This document shows, piece by piece, positions 19,328 through 32,281 of a DNA stretch of 64,000 nucleotides (position 1 is its first letter; the number at the start of each line of letters is the position of its first letter). The notes beneath the pieces were generated by a model. That model had not been told where the DNA came from. It saw only the letters and a list, made by a program, of their open reading frames with translations, and did not search any database. A program made the translations under genes and the position numbers. This stretch comes from Bartonella harrusi (GTDB lineage Bacteria > Pseudomonadota > Alphaproteobacteria > Rhizobiales > Rhizobiaceae), in contig NZ_CP101114.1 of the NCBI RefSeq assembly GCF_024297065.1, positions 2,171,185-2,235,184 of the forward strand, given 5' to 3'.

Positions 19328-20236
19328 ATGAACGTGAAGGTGTTTTTTACCATAATTTGGGGAAGTGTTCTTTTTTTCACACCTCATTTAGCTTTGTGTG
19401 CTGGTAAGTTTAAAGCTGTTACGACATTTACAATTATTGCTGATATGGCGCGAAATGTAGCAGGTGATGCCGCTGACGTTGAATCAATCACCAAACCAGG
19501 TGCTGAAATTCACGAATATCAACCGACACCTCGCGATCTTATGCGTGCACAAGGAGCAAATCTTATATTGTGGAATGGGTTAGAGTTGGAACTTTGGTTT
19601 GAGAAATTTTTTCAAAATATTAAAGATGTTCCAAGTGTTGTTGTTTCTGAAGGTGTTGTGCCGATTAAGATTGGTGAGGGACCTTTCAGTGGTAAGCCTA
19701 ATCCTCATGCATGGATGTCGCCAACCGCAGCTTTGATTTATGTTGATAATATTCGTGATGCTTTTGTAAAGTACGATCCTGAGCATGCTGCTATTTATAA
19801 AGAAAATGCTGAAATTTATAAGCAAAAGATACGCGCAACAATTGATCCAATTAAGGCTGAATTAGAAGCAGTACCACAAGACAAGCGTTGGCTTGTCACG
19901 AGTGAAGGAGCATTTAGTTATTTAGCGCGTGATTTTGATCTAAAAGAACTTTATTTATGGCCCATTAATGCTGATCAGCAAGGGACCCCGCAGCAAGTGA
20001 AGCATGTTATTGATATGGTTCGCAAATATAAGATTCACGCAGTTTTTTCTGAAAGCACTATTTCCCCTGCGCCGGCTAAACAGGTTGCGAGAGAAACAGG
20101 GGCTAAATATGGTGGTGTTCTTTATGTGGATTCTTTGAGTGAAAAAAACGGTGAAGTTCCGACCTATATTGATTTATTACGTGTCACAAGCGGGCGTATT
20201 AGCAAAGCCTTATTAGAGGGAGTACAAAGCCAATGA
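19328..20236 (+). CDS. sitA: Manganese/iron ABC transporter, periplasmic binding protein (SitA)
   Basis: SitA captures divalent metal, usually manganese or ferrous iron, in the periplasm for uptake by SitBCD. A signal peptide occupies about residues 1-25, ending LALCA before [18 protein letters not shown]. Metal-ligand motifs of the cluster A-I binding proteins are present: [22 protein letters not shown], a C-terminal glutamate in [14 protein letters not shown], and an aspartate in GVLYVDSLS. At 302 residues it is family-sized. It begins a four-gene operon in which each stop overlaps the next start. Confidence 0.95.
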   Translation: MNVKVFFTIIWGSVLFFTPHLALCAGKFKAVTTFTIIADMARNVAGDAADVESITKPGAEIHEYQPTPRDLMRAQGANLILWNGLELELWFEKFFQNIKDVPSVVVSEGVVPIKIGEGPFSGKPNPHAWMSPTAALIYVDNIRDAFVKYDPEHAAIYKENAEIYKQKIRATIDPIKAELEAVPQDKRWLVTSEGAFSYLARDFDLKELYLWPINADQQGTPQQVKHVIDMVRKYKIHAVFSESTISPAPAKQVARETGAKYGGVLYVDSLSEKNGEVPTYIDLLRVTSGRISKALLEGVQSQ

Positions 20237-21063
20237 CAAAATCTGGAATATTTGCTCAAGGTGTGACAGTAACCTATCGTAATGGGCATACAGCTTTGCG
20301 TGAAGTAAATTTTGAGAGTCCAACGGGTTCCATTACGGCGTTGGTTGGTGTTAATGGATCAGGTAAATCAACGTTGTTTAAAGCTATTATGGGGTTCGTG
20401 CGACCATCAAAAGGAAAAATTCGCATGTTTGGTTTGCCCGTTGATATGGCTTTAAAGCAAAATCTTATTGCTTATGTTCCTCAGAGTGAGGATGTTGATT
20501 GGAATTTTCCTGTTCTCGTTGAAGATGTTGTTTTGATGGGACGATATGGCCACATGAATTTTTTTCGTTATGTCCGTGCACGGGATTATGAAGCTGTTCG
20601 TGTTGCATTAGAACGTGTCGATATGTTGGCATTTGCCAAACGTCAAATTGGCGAACTTTCTGGTGGGCAGAAGAAGCGTGTTTTTCTGGCGCGTGCTCTT
20701 GCCCAGCAGGCAAAAGCCATTTTATTAGATGAGCCATTTACAGGGGTTGATGTCACAACGGAGGATAAAATTATTGCTTTGTTACAAGATCTCCGGAAAG
20801 AAGGCGCTGTGATTTTGGTTTCTACCCATAATTTGGGTTCTGTTCGTGAGTTTTGTGATCATACGGTTTTAATAAAGGGAACGGTTTTGGCTTCAGGGTT
20901 AACGGAAACTGTCTTTACAAAAGAGAATCTTGAGAAAACGTTTGGTGGATCTTTGCACCATCATATTTTTGATCTTCAAAGCACAAAAAAAAAGGATGTT
21001 TTGACAGGGGGGAAACAGCCTCTCATTCTTGAAAATACGCAAAATATGGAGCATGTTGCATGA
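20233..21063 (+). CDS. sitB: Manganese/iron ABC transporter, ATP-binding protein (SitB)
   Basis: This cytoplasmic ATPase drives the Sit metal importer. The Walker A motif GVNGSGKST is at residues 39-47, the ABC signature LSGGQ at 142-146 and Walker B LLDEP at 164-168. The switch histidine follows in VSTHNLGS. The C-terminus is longer than the minimal ATPase and has a histidine pair (SLHHHIF). The ATG overlaps the sitA stop by four bases (ATGA), so translation is coupled. Confidence 0.96.
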   Translation: MTKSGIFAQGVTVTYRNGHTALREVNFESPTGSITALVGVNGSGKSTLFKAIMGFVRPSKGKIRMFGLPVDMALKQNLIAYVPQSEDVDWNFPVLVEDVVLMGRYGHMNFFRYVRARDYEAVRVALERVDMLAFAKRQIGELSGGQKKRVFLARALAQQAKAILLDEPFTGVDVTTEDKIIALLQDLRKEGAVILVSTHNLGSVREFCDHTVLIKGTVLASGLTETVFTKENLEKTFGGSLHHHIFDLQSTKKKDVLTGGKQPLILENTQNMEHVA

Positions 21064-21926
21064 TTTCTTTGTTGCTTGAACCCTTAAGCTATCAATATAT
21101 GGTTAATGCGATGTGGGTTTCGGGATTAGTGGGATGTGTTTGCGCCTTTCTTTCTGCTTTCTTGATGTTGAAAGGGTGGTCCTTGATTGGTGATGCCCTT
21201 TCTCATTCGATTGTTCCTGGTGTCGCGGGGGCTTATCTTTTAGGGTTACCTTTTTCACTTGGAGCTTTTTTTTCTGGTGGTCTTGCCGCCGCAGCAATGC
21301 TCTTTTTTAACCACCGAACGAAGCTAAAAGAAGATACCATTATTGGTCTTATTTTTTCTTCCTTTTTTGCTTTTGGATTGTTTCTCAAATCATTAAAGCC
21401 CATGGCTGTTAATATTGATACGATTGTTTTAGGAAATATTTTAGCAGTGAGTTCATCAGATATTATACAATTGGCTTTTATCGGTTTTCTTTCTTTGTTT
21501 ATATTGCTTTTGAAATGGAAAGATCTTCTCGTTTCGTTATTCGATGAAACACACGCGCGTGCCATTGGGTTAAATGTAAAGTTTCTAAAAGTTCTTTTTT
21601 TCACACTTCTTGCCGCTTGTACCGTTGCTGCCATGCAAACAGTTGGAGCATTTTTAGTCATCTGTCTTGTTGTGACACCTGGAGCAACTGCTTATCTTTT
21701 AAGTGATCGTTTTGTAAACGTTTTGATTATTGCCGTTATGATTGGGACCTTCACAAGCATATTGGGTGTTTATGTGAGCTATTTTTTGAATGCGCAAACG
21801 GGTGGTGTTGTTGTATTGTTCCAAGCTTTTCTGTTTATGGTGGCTTTTATTTTTGCTCCAAAACACGGGTTTATTGCCGCACGTTTGCGTATAAAGGCGG
21901 CAAAAAAGGGTGTGATATTATCATGA
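21060..21926 (+). CDS. sitC: Manganese/iron ABC transporter, permease (SitC)
   Basis: SitC is an inner-membrane permease of the metal ABC-3 family. Eight or so hydrophobic helices are evident, with the family motifs [18 protein letters not shown] near residues 40-57 and [20 protein letters not shown] near 200. It overlaps sitB by four bases and sitD by four. The operon has two different permeases, as in other SitABCD/YfeABCD systems, which presumably form a heterodimer. Confidence 0.95.
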   Translation: MISLLLEPLSYQYMVNAMWVSGLVGCVCAFLSAFLMLKGWSLIGDALSHSIVPGVAGAYLLGLPFSLGAFFSGGLAAAAMLFFNHRTKLKEDTIIGLIFSSFFAFGLFLKSLKPMAVNIDTIVLGNILAVSSSDIIQLAFIGFLSLFILLLKWKDLLVSLFDETHARAIGLNVKFLKVLFFTLLAACTVAAMQTVGAFLVICLVVTPGATAYLLSDRFVNVLIIAVMIGTFTSILGVYVSYFLNAQTGGVVVLFQAFLFMVAFIFAPKHGFIAARLRIKAAKKGVILS

Positions 21927-22828
21927 TTGATCAATTACTCCTTCCTTTTCAGTTTTCTTTTATACTTAAGGGTATGCTTATTGTCGTGATCCTTTCTATC
22001 CCAATGGCGATGCTCTCTTGTTTTCTTATTTTGAAAGGCTGGGCACTTTTGGGTGATGCAATTTCCCATGCAGTTTTTCCTGGTGTTGTGGTTGGTTATA
22101 TGGCAACACCGTGTGTGATGTCATTTTTGACTTTTTTGCCATTTGCTTGGTTTCAGCATGTGCGTCCAGAAAATGTTACAATGACTTTGATTACTTGCGG
22201 TGCTTTTGTCGCCGGTATGATTTGTTCTGTTCTGACCGGTTTTCTGGGAAGCAATAGCCGTATCAAACAGGATACGGTGATGGGTGTTGTTTTTTCATCC
22301 ATGTTTGGTTTTGGGCTTGTTTTGGCAACGGCTATTTATAGTAGCTTAGATTTGAATCATATTCTATTTGGGAATCTGTTGGGTGTTAATTGGCTTGATA
22401 TTACCCAGACGGCAATAATTTCTACTATTGTCACCTGTATTTTAGGAGCAAAGTGGCGTGACTTTATGCTATATATTTTTGATTCAGTTCAAGGTCGTGC
22501 AATGGGATTGCGAATATCGCTACTTCACTACGCTCTTTTAACAATGATTTCTCTCACTATTGTTGCAGCTTTGAAAGCTGTTGGAATTGTTCTGGTGATT
22601 TCATTATTGATAGCACCAGGAGCAATAGCTTATCTTATCACAAAGCGGTTTTCTTTTATGTTGGTGATTTCTATACTTGTTGCAGCTTTTTCTGGTTTTT
22701 TAGGAATTTATTTAAGCTTATTTATCGGCTCTGATTCTGCTTCTACCATTGTGTTAATTTTAACACTCATCTTTATTACCATTTTTATATCACTTTTCTT
22801 TCGTCGAGCTACAATTCAGGAGATCTAA
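21923..22828 (+). CDS. sitD: Manganese/iron ABC transporter, permease (SitD)
   Basis: SitD is the second ABC-3 family permease of the Sit system and resembles SitC. The paired motifs are LKGWALLGDAISHAVFPGVV and VGIVLVISLLIAPGAIAYLI. The protein is very hydrophobic with at least eight membrane segments and 301 residues. Its ATG overlaps the sitC stop. A good terminator lies about 155 bases downstream and closes the operon. Confidence 0.95.
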   Translation: MIDQLLLPFQFSFILKGMLIVVILSIPMAMLSCFLILKGWALLGDAISHAVFPGVVVGYMATPCVMSFLTFLPFAWFQHVRPENVTMTLITCGAFVAGMICSVLTGFLGSNSRIKQDTVMGVVFSSMFGFGLVLATAIYSSLDLNHILFGNLLGVNWLDITQTAIISTIVTCILGAKWRDFMLYIFDSVQGRAMGLRISLLHYALLTMISLTIVAALKAVGIVLVISLLIAPGAIAYLITKRFSFMLVISILVAAFSGFLGIYLSLFIGSDSASTIVLILTLIFITIFISLFFRRATIQEI

Positions 22829-23219
22829 ATACAACAAAATATGCGCATAGCAGACATGCATTTTTGTATGTTGTTTGTTATGCGTGTTTTAACTAAAAAA
22901 CGCAGTGCTAGGACGTTTTCCTCCTAATGTCTAGCAGATGAGTGCAGTATATTCTCCCCCTAAACGCTGCATTTGTAATTAAAAGGCTGCATTGATTTAT
23001 TCTGCAGCCTTTTTGTTTTTATCTTTTCTAAAAACTCTTTCTGATTTCTTGAAAATTTTGAAATGATCATCATATTGCATAAGCTATTTTATGCTTTAGA
23101 GGAGGTTATCATAGAAAATATACTTACCAATAAAGATGTATAGGCGTTATGCATGAAAGTATTGAGAAGCTAGAAAAGTATACATTATGATTTTTCATAA
23201 AGGAAAATAGTACTAAAAG
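22829..23219. other. Gap between sitD and the YbaN gene
   Basis: Apart from the terminator at 22984-23014 no feature is evident. The DNA after the terminator is AT-rich and probably holds the promoter of the following gene; no ORF with coding character is seen. Confidence 0.5.
22984..23014 (+). terminator. Intrinsic terminator downstream of sitD
   Basis: AGGCTGCA (22984-22991) pairs perfectly with TGCAGCCT (23003-23010) across an 11-base loop and is followed by a T-run. It lies about 155 bases after the sitD stop, the first strong terminator after the operon. Confidence 0.85.
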
Positions 23220-23606
23220 ATGAAGAAAAATTTTAAAATATCTCACCCTTTGCGTATTTTCACTTCTATAATAGGCTGGGTTATGATGATACTCGGTGTT
23301 ATCGGTATTATATTACCTGTTATGCCAACCGTACCTTTTTTATTAGTTGCTTCATGGTGTTTTGCTCGCTCATCACCACGTTTTCATTATTGGTTGCACA
23401 ATCACCGCATCTTTGGTCCTCCTCTTAAGCAGTGGGAAGAGAAAGGGGCCATTTCCAAATTTGTTAAAATTTTTGCGGTGGTGAGTATGGCAGGTGGTTT
23501 TTTATCTTTTTTAGTGATGATGCGTCCTGCTTTGTGGTTTGCTTTATTCGTTGCGACTATTTTGCTGTTTATTGCCGTTTATATTGTGACACGTCCATCT
23601 TCATAA
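23220..23606 (+). CDS. YbaN/DUF454 family inner-membrane protein
   Basis: This small membrane protein of unknown function has 128 residues. The DUF454 signature is clear: GVIGIILPVMPTVPFLLVAS, then WCFARSSPRFHYWLHNHRIFG and PLKQWEEKGAISKFVKI. Hydrophobic segments at about residues 12-45 and 80-120 suggest a hairpin or two paired membrane passes around a polar loop. It has its own spacers on both sides, so it is probably monocistronic. Confidence 0.88.
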   Translation: MKKNFKISHPLRIFTSIIGWVMMILGVIGIILPVMPTVPFLLVASWCFARSSPRFHYWLHNHRIFGPPLKQWEEKGAISKFVKIFAVVSMAGGFLSFLVMMRPALWFALFVATILLFIAVYIVTRPSS

Positions 23607-24017
23607 TGATAAAAACAGGACCTTAGGAACCAAACGTTTCTTTCTCCTTAGTTGATTTGTGAGAACCAGAGGTAAAGATTTTTTCTCAAAGTTTAAGGAT
23701 TATGTCTCGCTATAAAGAATATACAAAACAATGCGCTTTTTAAAAATGATTTATTCGGTAGAATGATATGTTTGTGCAAACAATTTTATGAATAGAGAAG
23801 ATAATATACCAATAGCTTAAGCAAAAGTTTAAAACCACCTTAATAAGGAACGATAGATGACATTTAAATAGAGGGCACTGTTTTGTTAGTGCTGAGAGGA
23901 TTGGCATATTCTTACTAATATCCATTAATAATGGATTTTATATCTGCTTGTTTTTCATATATTTAGAAAGGCTGGAAATTACATTACAGCTTTATAAATT
24001 CATGAATGAATTTATAG
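23607..24017. other. Gap between the YbaN gene and pncB
   Basis: No gene is supported. A 61-codon minus-strand ORF at 23740-23925 lacks recognisable sequence and a ribosome binding site. An AT-only palindrome, ATAAATTCAT (23994-24003) facing ATGAATTTAT (24006-24015), lies against the pncB stop codon but has no T-run, so it is at best a weak terminator. Confidence 0.4.
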
Positions 24018-25322
24018 TTAATTTTTTAGCGGCCTAGCAACACGTTTTTCATTACCAAACAGATTGAGGTAGCGTTGTATTTCTTGTGGATCACCGATCG
24101 TTTTTTCAGGATTATCTGAGAGTTTTATGGTTGGTCTGCCATTGGCGTGAGTAACTTTACAAACAAGGGAAAGAGCATCAAGGGTTGCAATTTTTTGAGG
24201 CGCACAGCCTATAAAGTCATTCGTAAGGTCTGTTCCCCATCCAAAGTTCATACGCACTCTACCATGGAAGTGGCGGTAGGTTGTTTCAATTGTATTGATA
24301 TCAAGAGCATCAGAAAAAATTAATAATTTTTCTTTTGGGTTTTTTCCTTGCTCTTTCCACCATTGTATAATGCGTTCTCCCCCCTCAATAGGTGGAGCAC
24401 TGTCAGGTCGAAAACCTGTCCAATCTGCGACCCAGTCTGGAGCGTTGCGTAAAAACGCTTCTGTACCAAAGGTATCAGGTAAAACAATGAGAAGATTTCC
24501 ACCATAATAACGGTTCCAATCTTGCAGAACCTTATAGGGTGCTTTACACAATTCGCTGTCATTATTGGTAATGGCAGCAATGACCATGGGCAATTCATGT
24601 GCATTGGTACCAAGCGCTTCTAAATCTGTATCCATGGCAAGAAGAACATTGGAAGTTCCAGCAAAAGAATCGCCAATCCCTTCTTTTAATGCTTCAACAC
24701 ACCATCGTTGCCATAAGAAAGAATGACGACGTCTTGTGCCAAAGTCGGATATTTTAATATCAGGCAATTTTTTGAGACGTTCAACTTTACTCCACATTTT
24801 TGCTTTAGCACGTGCATAAAGCACATCAAGAGCAAAACGATCTAAGTTTTTCATAGCAGCACGTGAACGCAATTCGCTAATGATAGCAAGGGCGGGAATT
24901 TCCCACATGGAACTATTGGGCCAAGGGCCATGAAAATGGAGAATATATTGGCCATCTTTACGGGTTAGTTCATATTCTGGAAGTTGAAAGTTTTCAAGCC
25001 AATGAAGAAAATCTGGCTCAAAAATTTGTTTTCGTCCATAAAAGGTATTACCAGCAAGCCAGATCATTTCTTTTTTTGTAAAACGCAAACTAACGGCGTG
25101 ATCAAGTTGGGCACGCAATTCACCCTCATCAATATCATCGACAAGGCGGATTGTTTTAGTACGGTTTATGAGAGAGAAAGTAACATTGACATTAGGATAA
25201 AGGCCCCAAATCATCTGCACCATAAGAAGTTTATAAAAATCCGTATCCAGAAGTGAGCGAATAATGGGATCAAGTTTCCAAGTGTGATCATAAACGCGTC
25301 TAGCAATATCTGGGTGATTCAT
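24018..25322 (-). CDS. pncB: Nicotinate phosphoribosyltransferase (PncB)
   Basis: PncB converts nicotinate and PRPP into nicotinate mononucleotide in the NAD salvage pathway. Recognisable segments are [17 protein letters not shown] at the N-terminus, [16 protein letters not shown], the loop [30 protein letters not shown], and IIFSDALD-type [14 protein letters not shown], followed by [11 protein letters not shown]. The ATG at 25322 gives 434 residues, the normal size; the open frame upstream to 25379 lacks homology-like sequence. It is co-oriented with ndvB and starts about 115 bases after the ndvB stop. Confidence 0.95.
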   Translation of the reverse strand: MNHPDIARRVYDHTWKLDPIIRSLLDTDFYKLLMVQMIWGLYPNVNVTFSLINRTKTIRLVDDIDEGELRAQLDHAVSLRFTKKEMIWLAGNTFYGRKQIFEPDFLHWLENFQLPEYELTRKDGQYILHFHGPWPNSSMWEIPALAIISELRSRAAMKNLDRFALDVLYARAKAKMWSKVERLKKLPDIKISDFGTRRRHSFLWQRWCVEALKEGIGDSFAGTSNVLLAMDTDLEALGTNAHELPMVIAAITNNDSELCKAPYKVLQDWNRYYGGNLLIVLPDTFGTEAFLRNAPDWVADWTGFRPDSAPPIEGGERIIQWWKEQGKNPKEKLLIFSDALDINTIETTYRHFHGRVRMNFGWGTDLTNDFIGCAPQKIATLDALSLVCKVTHANGRPTIKLSDNPEKTIGDPQEIQRYLNLFGNEKRVARPLKN

Positions 25323-25438
25323 AACCCTACTTCTTTCAGTTTCATAAAATCTAAAATTACTGTGTACCAACACGATCAATATAGGGGCTCCAAAAACTAT
25401 AGCAATTGTAAGTTTTTGGGCAAGAAGAAAAAAGCTTT

Positions 25439-28400
25439 TTATCTTTTCTCTTTTAAAGATTTAATTGTACGTATGATTTTGTGCTTTCCCGTTTTTTGTA
25501 ATTGTATACCCGCATCAACATCAGCATATTTTTTACCATCAACGCTGAGCATATTTTTAGACCCCCATTTTACTTTAATGGTATAAACAGCGTCATGCAA
25601 TTTCATTTTTACTTCATATTCAGGCCAGAAGGAAGGTAAATTTGGCTTTAAAAATAATTGATGAGCTTGACGTTTAATCCCAAGAATGGCTTGTATTGCG
25701 GCGTGATAAAACCAGCCTGCTGAGCCTGTATACCATGTCCACCCACCTTGTCCACGACGTGGTTCAACAGCATAAATATCTGCGGCCATAACATAAGGCT
25801 CAACACGATAAATTTCAGGATTTTTCCCGTGGTTAAGAGGGTTTATCATAGAAAATAAAGTATAAGCTTTATCGTTTTCCCCCATTTGGGCGAGGGCTAA
25901 AATGCTCCAAATGGCACCATGTGTGTATTGACCACCATTTTCTCGAATTCCTGGTGGATAACCTTTTATATAACCGGGTTCAAGGGTACTTTTGTCAAAA
26001 GGCGGCCAGAAAAGGCGTATAAGATTACCTTTTTCATCATATAGACGTTCAAACATTGATGCCATTGCCTGTTTTTGGCGTTTAGGTGATGCCATTTGAG
26101 AAATGACTGCCCAAGATTGAGCAATGGTATCAATTTGGCATTCATCATTTATCTTAGAACCAAGAGGGGTCCCATCATCAAAATAACCACGTCGATACCA
26201 AGCACCATCCCAACCGTTTTTTTCTAGGGATTTTTTCAAATGCTTAAGATATGCACTCCATGTTTGCATATGGCTGCTGTCACCACGTTTTTTGGCAATG
26301 GGGATGAAAGCTTTTAACGTTGTACCAAGAAACCAACCGAGCCAAGTGCTTTCCCCTTTTCCTTTAATGCCTACCAAATTCATACCATCATTCCAATCAC
26401 CACCTAGAATAAGCGGGAGTCCGTGTTGTCCACAGCGTTCGAGGGCAAGATCTAAAGCTAAAGCACAATGTTCATAAAGGGTTGCGACCTTTGAGGATTG
26501 TGTAGGCTGGAAATAAGTATCATGTTGTTCGCTTTTCAAAGAAACGCCTTCAATGAAAGTAATAAGGGTATCAAGGAATTCGTAGTCACCAGTTGTGTTG
26601 ACATAAAGAGCTGTTCCGTATGCAAGCCAGACAATATCATCAGAAATGCGTGTACGAACACCCGCATTGGTGTCAGGCAACCACCAATGTTGTACGTCCC
26701 CTTCAAGAAATTGATGCGCGGCAGCATTTAACAATTGTTCACGCGCGAGTTGTGGTTTTAATAATAACAAGGATAAACTGTCTTGCAATTGATCACGGAA
26801 GCCAAATGCACCACTTGCTTGATAAAAAGCTGTACGTGCCATCATACGGCATGCATAAATTTGATAAGGAAGCCAGTGATTGACCATAATATCAAAAGAA
26901 GGATCAGGTGTTTTTACTTGGAATGGGGAAACAAAATCACTCCATTGCTTTTTTTGTTGTGTAAGGAGAATTTCAAAATCACTTGTGCGTACTTGATCGA
27001 GGAGTTTTTCAGCTTCTTGCCTATTTTCAGCACTACCAAGATAAAAGATTATTTCTTTTGTTTGTCCTGGTAACAGATCAATATCATAAGAAAATGCCGA
27101 GCAAGGATCACATCCTGCTTCAATTTTATTTGAAAGCACATCAGCTTTACGGATTGCATGAGGATGTATCACCGTTCCTGTTGAACCAATAAATTCAGTG
27201 CGATCGGTGGTAGTGCTGGTTGGCATTTCAGATGCTGATAAAAATGTTGTTTGTTGAGATTTTTCAATGTGATAGGGATTTTGAATAAAATGCGCACCCC
27301 GTTTTGGATCATAAGAGGGAAGTATAAAAGGTGCATATTTGGTACGAACATTTCCTAAAACCCATTCAACATAATTATAGAGGCGTAAACTGCGCAACTT
27401 TTTCCCTTCATTTTTCAGAATAAGACGTGAAAAGCGAACAGGTTTTTCTTGATCAAGGGTATGAGTAAGCTCTAATGCAATTTCTAAATGTGTAGATTTA
27501 AATGTTGAAAATCCAAAACCATGACAGGCTTCATAAACAACATTTTCGTCACATTCAACAGCAGAAACGGGTGAGAAACATTTTAAAGATAAACGATCTA
27601 CAAGATAAAGCGCTTCTCCTGGTCGGTTAGAAACAGGATCATTTGCCCAAGGCGTTAATTGATAATCACGACTATTGTGAGCCCAGGTAAAGAGTGCACC
27701 TTCAGCAGAGACATGAAATCCAAAGCTGTGATTAGCAATGACATTAATCCACGGATGTGGTGTCGTTGTGTGTCCATGAAGACGGATAACATAATGATTA
27801 TCATGATTAAAGCCACCATAACCATTCCAATACTTTAGATCTTTGCCTTTTGTAACAAGGGGTGAGGTTTTTTGTTGGCCAATAAGGCCAATAGAAGTAA
27901 AAGGATTGGGTTGCGTTGGTATCGCTATTTGCTTTTTTTTGTCATATTTTCTGTCATTGAATTTATTATCAAATTCTTGATTACTGTTGTGTGTCGCCAG
28001 ATCAGAATCAATATTTTCCATACGTTTGAGCTGTTCAGACAAAGATCCATTTTGCGCATAGAGGATGATACGGGCTGATGCAAGAAGTGTCTTGAAACTT
28101 TGTTCATTCATTTGATCACGCCGAAGGGTAAAAATATGTTGGCGTTCATCCATGTTATGCGTATGATGCCGGTAGGATTCGCATACCCATTCAATAGTAT
28201 GTTGTGTATCTTGTATATAGGAAAAGGCTTGCTCATTTAAAATAACAAGATCCACAATGAGACCACGTATACGCCAATATTCATGTGCTTTAAGGAGTTC
28301 GCGAAGAACAGTTATATCCACTTCATTATCTAATCTTAAAAGGCAGATAGGGTTGTCTCCTGAAATGGACATTGGCCAAAGATCAGATTGTTTCCCAAGA

Positions 28401-31400
28401 GTTTTTGCTAGTATTCCAGGGGGAAGACGCCAGGTATGGTCTGGATAGATAAGCGGTGTTGCATATTTTTGATAAGTAATAGCTTCTTTAAGGCTTATAT
28501 CTCGTTGATAGAGTGAGACTTGTGAGCGTGTCCACGCCATTGAAAATTCTTGCTGGAATATGTTGGGTTGTCGATAATGTTTAATATGATTGTGTAATGT
28601 TTCTTTTTCATGAGCAGCAAAAGTCCAAAAAATGAGTTCGACTTTTTCATAGGCAGGAATTTTTACACGGCAGCGAAGTGAGATAATTGGATCAAGGATA
28701 CAGCCTTGACTGTTACTCAAACGAGCATTTTGATCAAATGCAGCAGGTCTATGAATGGATCTACCCCGACCAATAAACAGAGAACGGTCTGTTTCAGCTT
28801 CTGTTTCTTGGATACTATTCATAATATCGCTCACAAAATGGGCAATATGAATTTCAGGATCATGAGGAGAGCGTTTGCGTCTTTTGGCAAAAATTGTTCT
28901 TCCTTCTTCAACGATTTTTGTTTCTATAAACATATGTGAAAAAACAGGATGAGCGCAGTCTGTCTCCATTGTCGCGAGCGCTAATTCACCATAGGAGGTA
29001 ACTTCAATGAAGCGATCTTTGTTGGTCATATTTATAAGTTGGAGACGCCGTCCTTCACCATCATTTTTGGATGCAACAAGACATTCGAGTGTTGATTTTA
29101 TGCCGTCAACTATTTTCATATAGTCAGCTTTTTCATCGGTAAAAATGCTAATTGCTTCTTCTTCAGCAACGCGTGTTGGTTCACCGGTGACAGACCACCA
29201 CCGTTCACTATGCATATCACGTAGAAAAAATAAAAGGCCCTGTTGATCTTCTGTTGCATCAGGAATAAAGCGTGTAATCGTATAATCATGCCAACGGCTG
29301 TAACCTGAACCATTGCCTGTCAACATTGTAGAATAAAAGCCATTGGATAAGAGTAAAGTTGCACGCGGTTTGAGAAGTGGATTCGTGATAATACGAGTAG
29401 GGGCATTATCAAATTCCTGAGCGTTATTACGGATGGGATTGGCAACTTTTGTGCGAATGATGGGAATTTGATGTGGTGCTCTTTCGTGTAATAACAATTG
29501 TGTTGCTTCAATGACGGTGTCATGATGAAAACGATTACGCATCCGTCCTTCAAAAATGACATTGTTGATAGCAAGAATTGACATACCATGATGGTGTGCA
29601 TAATAATTACGTACAATAGCGTATTTTTCTCCCTTTTTAACACGTGAAGGCGTAAAGTCGATAGAGTCGTAATAACCATATGTTCCTAAAGCGCCAAGAT
29701 CGCGGAGTCGTTTTAAATTTTTGACTGCATGAGTTGGCATATATTGTGCTGCTAAAAGGCTTGCGTAAGGAGCAATAACGGCATTGCGTGATAAACCACG
29801 TTTGAGTCCAAGGGTTGGGTCCCCAAAGCTAGCATATTGGTAATTCATTAAATGATCGCGCGCATTAAATGCGGCTTCAGAAATACCCCATGGCAATTTT
29901 TTTTCATGACCATATTGTATTTGATGACGAACAATTAATCTATTTGTTTGATTGAGAATTGAACCTTTGGGTTCGTGCATAATAAGAGATGGCATCAGAT
30001 ATTCAAACATGGATCCAGACCACGATAATAACGCACCTTTTCCACCAATTGGGATGAGTAATCGACCAAGATGAAACCAATGTTTGAATTTTAGATCGCC
30101 TTTTGCGATGGCAAAAAAGCTTGAGAGGCGTGCTTCTGAAGCCAAAAGGTCATAACATCCTTCATCAAGTTTGTTTTCCTGAACACGGTAGCCAATGGAC
30201 AAGAGTTGCCGTTCGGGCTGTTCTAGAAAATCAAATTCCATATTAAAGGCTATTTGTCGTGCCTTTGTCGCTAAAGTTTCTAATTTTTGACGTATTTTTT
30301 CGGTATTGTAGTTAGCAGTAGAGTCGTGATAATGCGCTTGGCATGTTTCTACTAGGCATTGAGCCCAACAGTGTGCACGGGCAGATTCTATAATCTGCGT
30401 TTTTTGATGAAATTTCTCTATTAAGTGCTCAATATTGCGGGCAGTAAGTAACAGCTTTGTGATAGGGAGAGCGGTTGTCTTTGATTTTTCCCTGAAAGTG
30501 CGCATAGCGCGATGGAAATTGGCGATATGCTCTTCGATTCGTTGGCGTAAGGCATGTGCGTTAGATTGATTGGTGGGAATTTCTTTGACGGTTTCTTCAA
30601 GAATAGTATAAACATCCCAGAAGCCCATGTGGTCACTTTGAAAAAAAGCATGAGGCTTTTTAGCCCATTGGCTTAAGGCTGAAGAGAGTGTCACCAAATG
30701 ACCGGCGAGATTTCCTGAATCAACCGTTGATATATAAGTTGGCAAGAGAGGGGTGAGTGTATCCGTTGCGTACCAATTGTAGAGGTGTCCACGGAATTTT
30801 TCCATTTTTGCAAGAGAGCTTAATGTACATTCAACGCGTGTCATCGTTTCTTCAAAACTAATCCAGCCAAAATCACGTGCAGCAATAACAGAAAGAAGAT
30901 AAACTCCAATATTAGTAGGAGATGTGCGATGAGCAATAAGAGATTGAGGATCTTCTTGAAAATTATCAGGTGGTAAATAATTGCTTTGTGCATTGACGAA
31001 GGTTGTGTAATAAAGCCATGTACGTCGTGCAAGAGATCGTAGTGTTTTTTTATCTTCGGAAGATAGATCAAGGGTATTTTGAAATTCTGAAGGTTGACTA
31101 ACAAACCAAGCAATCAAGGGTGAAAAAAACCATGCAAGCCCAAAAGGCAAAGCAATAAAACTTGCGGAACTCTTAAAAAAGAGAGGTAATGCTGCGGCAA
31201 GAATACCAATAAGTGATGCAGGCCACATTGTAAGGATATAAAAGCCTAAACTGTTGGGCATGGTCTTTGTTGCAGAAGAGGTTTTCCATTCAAGCAGATG
31301 TTGTTTTGAAATGGTCATACGATAGAGTGCCCGCATGATGGCATCAGTCATAAAATAAGCTGAATGGGCAAGAAATATAAGTTTAAGAAACATATTTGCC

Positions 31401-32281
31401 CCCGTAAGGGTGATTTTGTTCAAAATGAATTGAAAATATCCTTGCAGAGAATAATCAATAGTGGATGGAACAAGAGTTTGTAATACGCCTAAAATTGGTG
31501 AGACAAAGAGACTAAGAAGCAGGAATATTTGCCATATGATTGCACTCTTTAATGGTAAAAGAGACCATCCTGCGAAGGTGGCGATTATCCACATAAGTGG
31601 TGTGAGAGAACGACGTAGATTATCTTGTATTTTCCAACGTGTTGTGGAGCTGATTTTATGGGGGGAAAAAAGATAAGGCAACAGTTGCCAATCACCACGA
31701 ATCCAACGATGATGACGCATCACATCCATGTTGTAGGTTGTTGGATAATCTTCAATGACTTCTACATTACTAACCAAGGCAGTGCGTGCATATCCTCCTT
31801 CTAAGAGATCGTGACTAAGAACAGTATTTTCTTTAATCTTTCCCTCAAGGGCTTGCTGAAATGTATCAAGATTATAAAGGCCTTTACCAATGAAGGTTCC
31901 TTCTCCCAAAAGATCTTGATAAGTATCAGAAACGGCAAAGACATAAGGATCAAGACCACGGTTCGTAGAAAAAATACGTTGCAGAATTGATGTTTCTTTT
32001 CCTGTTGCAAGGGAAGGTGTAATACGGGGTTGTAAAATACTATAGCCTTTTACAATTTTTTTATTTTGTGTATCAAAGATTGGTTTATTGAGTGGATGGT
32101 TAAGTTTTCCAACGAGTTTTGTCACACTTTCATGGGTAAGACGTGTGTCTGAATCGAGTGTCATAACAAAACGGCAATCCATGGGAAGAAGTGGATTTGG
32201 AGGGTAAAAGTTTGTGTTTTTATCGCCTCTCAATAACAGATTGAGTTCGTAAAGTTTTCCTCGCTTTCGCTCCCATCCCAT
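25439..32281 (-). CDS. ndvB: Cyclic beta-1,2-glucan synthetase NdvB/ChvB, C-terminal part (frameshifted gene)
   Basis: This is the main part of a membrane enzyme that builds cyclic beta-1,2-glucan, a periplasmic osmolyte and virulence factor in Rhizobiales. From the first in-frame ATG it has 2280 residues. The order is a GT84 glycosyltransferase domain with DSD at 43-45, HDLLEGG from 157 and [10 protein letters not shown] at 190-199, then membrane helices, a large middle region, and a C-terminal GH94 phosphorylase-like domain with GGDWNDGMN around residue 1960. The reading frame in fact continues upstream of 32281, through [11 protein letters not shown] and NRCYHRDDIPLFFLLHRRR, to about 32386. 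There it meets the frame of the N-terminal part. One base is missing in an A8 tract, so a single protein of about 2860 residues is expected in an unshifted allele. Confidence 0.93.
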   Translation of the reverse strand: MGWERKRGKLYELNLLLRGDKNTNFYPPNPLLPMDCRFVMTLDSDTRLTHESVTKLVGKLNHPLNKPIFDTQNKKIVKGYSILQPRITPSLATGKETSILQRIFSTNRGLDPYVFAVSDTYQDLLGEGTFIGKGLYNLDTFQQALEGKIKENTVLSHDLLEGGYARTALVSNVEVIEDYPTTYNMDVMRHHRWIRGDWQLLPYLFSPHKISSTTRWKIQDNLRRSLTPLMWIIATFAGWSLLPLKSAIIWQIFLLLSLFVSPILGVLQTLVPSTIDYSLQGYFQFILNKITLTGANMFLKLIFLAHSAYFMTDAIMRALYRMTISKQHLLEWKTSSATKTMPNSLGFYILTMWPASLIGILAAALPLFFKSSASFIALPFGLAWFFSPLIAWFVSQPSEFQNTLDLSSEDKKTLRSLARRTWLYYTTFVNAQSNYLPPDNFQEDPQSLIAHRTSPTNIGVYLLSVIAARDFGWISFEETMTRVECTLSSLAKMEKFRGHLYNWYATDTLTPLLPTYISTVDSGNLAGHLVTLSSALSQWAKKPHAFFQSDHMGFWDVYTILEETVKEIPTNQSNAHALRQRIEEHIANFHRAMRTFREKSKTTALPITKLLLTARNIEHLIEKFHQKTQIIESARAHCWAQCLVETCQAHYHDSTANYNTEKIRQKLETLATKARQIAFNMEFDFLEQPERQLLSIGYRVQENKLDEGCYDLLASEARLSSFFAIAKGDLKFKHWFHLGRLLIPIGGKGALLSWSGSMFEYLMPSLIMHEPKGSILNQTNRLIVRHQIQYGHEKKLPWGISEAAFNARDHLMNYQYASFGDPTLGLKRGLSRNAVIAPYASLLAAQYMPTHAVKNLKRLRDLGALGTYGYYDSIDFTPSRVKKGEKYAIVRNYYAHHHGMSILAINNVIFEGRMRNRFHHDTVIEATQLLLHERAPHQIPIIRTKVANPIRNNAQEFDNAPTRIITNPLLKPRATLLLSNGFYSTMLTGNGSGYSRWHDYTITRFIPDATEDQQGLLFFLRDMHSERWWSVTGEPTRVAEEEAISIFTDEKADYMKIVDGIKSTLECLVASKNDGEGRRLQLINMTNKDRFIEVTSYGELALATMETDCAHPVFSHMFIETKIVEEGRTIFAKRRKRSPHDPEIHIAHFVSDIMNSIQETEAETDRSLFIGRGRSIHRPAAFDQNARLSNSQGCILDPIISLRCRVKIPAYEKVELIFWTFAAHEKETLHNHIKHYRQPNIFQQEFSMAWTRSQVSLYQRDISLKEAITYQKYATPLIYPDHTWRLPPGILAKTLGKQSDLWPMSISGDNPICLLRLDNEVDITVLRELLKAHEYWRIRGLIVDLVILNEQAFSYIQDTQHTIEWVCESYRHHTHNMDERQHIFTLRRDQMNEQSFKTLLASARIILYAQNGSLSEQLKRMENIDSDLATHNSNQEFDNKFNDRKYDKKKQIAIPTQPNPFTSIGLIGQQKTSPLVTKGKDLKYWNGYGGFNHDNHYVIRLHGHTTTPHPWINVIANHSFGFHVSAEGALFTWAHNSRDYQLTPWANDPVSNRPGEALYLVDRLSLKCFSPVSAVECDENVVYEACHGFGFSTFKSTHLEIALELTHTLDQEKPVRFSRLILKNEGKKLRSLRLYNYVEWVLGNVRTKYAPFILPSYDPKRGAHFIQNPYHIEKSQQTTFLSASEMPTSTTTDRTEFIGSTGTVIHPHAIRKADVLSNKIEAGCDPCSAFSYDIDLLPGQTKEIIFYLGSAENRQEAEKLLDQVRTSDFEILLTQQKKQWSDFVSPFQVKTPDPSFDIMVNHWLPYQIYACRMMARTAFYQASGAFGFRDQLQDSLSLLLLKPQLAREQLLNAAAHQFLEGDVQHWWLPDTNAGVRTRISDDIVWLAYGTALYVNTTGDYEFLDTLITFIEGVSLKSEQHDTYFQPTQSSKVATLYEHCALALDLALERCGQHGLPLILGGDWNDGMNLVGIKGKGESTWLGWFLGTTLKAFIPIAKKRGDSSHMQTWSAYLKHLKKSLEKNGWDGAWYRRGYFDDGTPLGSKINDECQIDTIAQSWAVISQMASPKRQKQAMASMFERLYDEKGNLIRLFWPPFDKSTLEPGYIKGYPPGIRENGGQYTHGAIWSILALAQMGENDKAYTLFSMINPLNHGKNPEIYRVEPYVMAADIYAVEPRRGQGGWTWYTGSAGWFYHAAIQAILGIKRQAHQLFLKPNLPSFWPEYEVKMKLHDAVYTIKVKWGSKNMLSVDGKKYADVDAGIQLQKTGKHKIIRTIKSLKEKR

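Noticed and set aside
23740..23925. 61-codon minus-strand ORF between the YbaN gene and pncB
   Set aside because: No ribosome binding site, low-complexity hydrophobic sequence expected from AT-rich DNA.
25966..31676. Many 60-100 codon ORFs on both strands inside ndvB
   Set aside because: They are shadows of one very long coding frame whose translation shows GT84 and GH94 motifs throughout; none has its own ribosome binding site or family resemblance.
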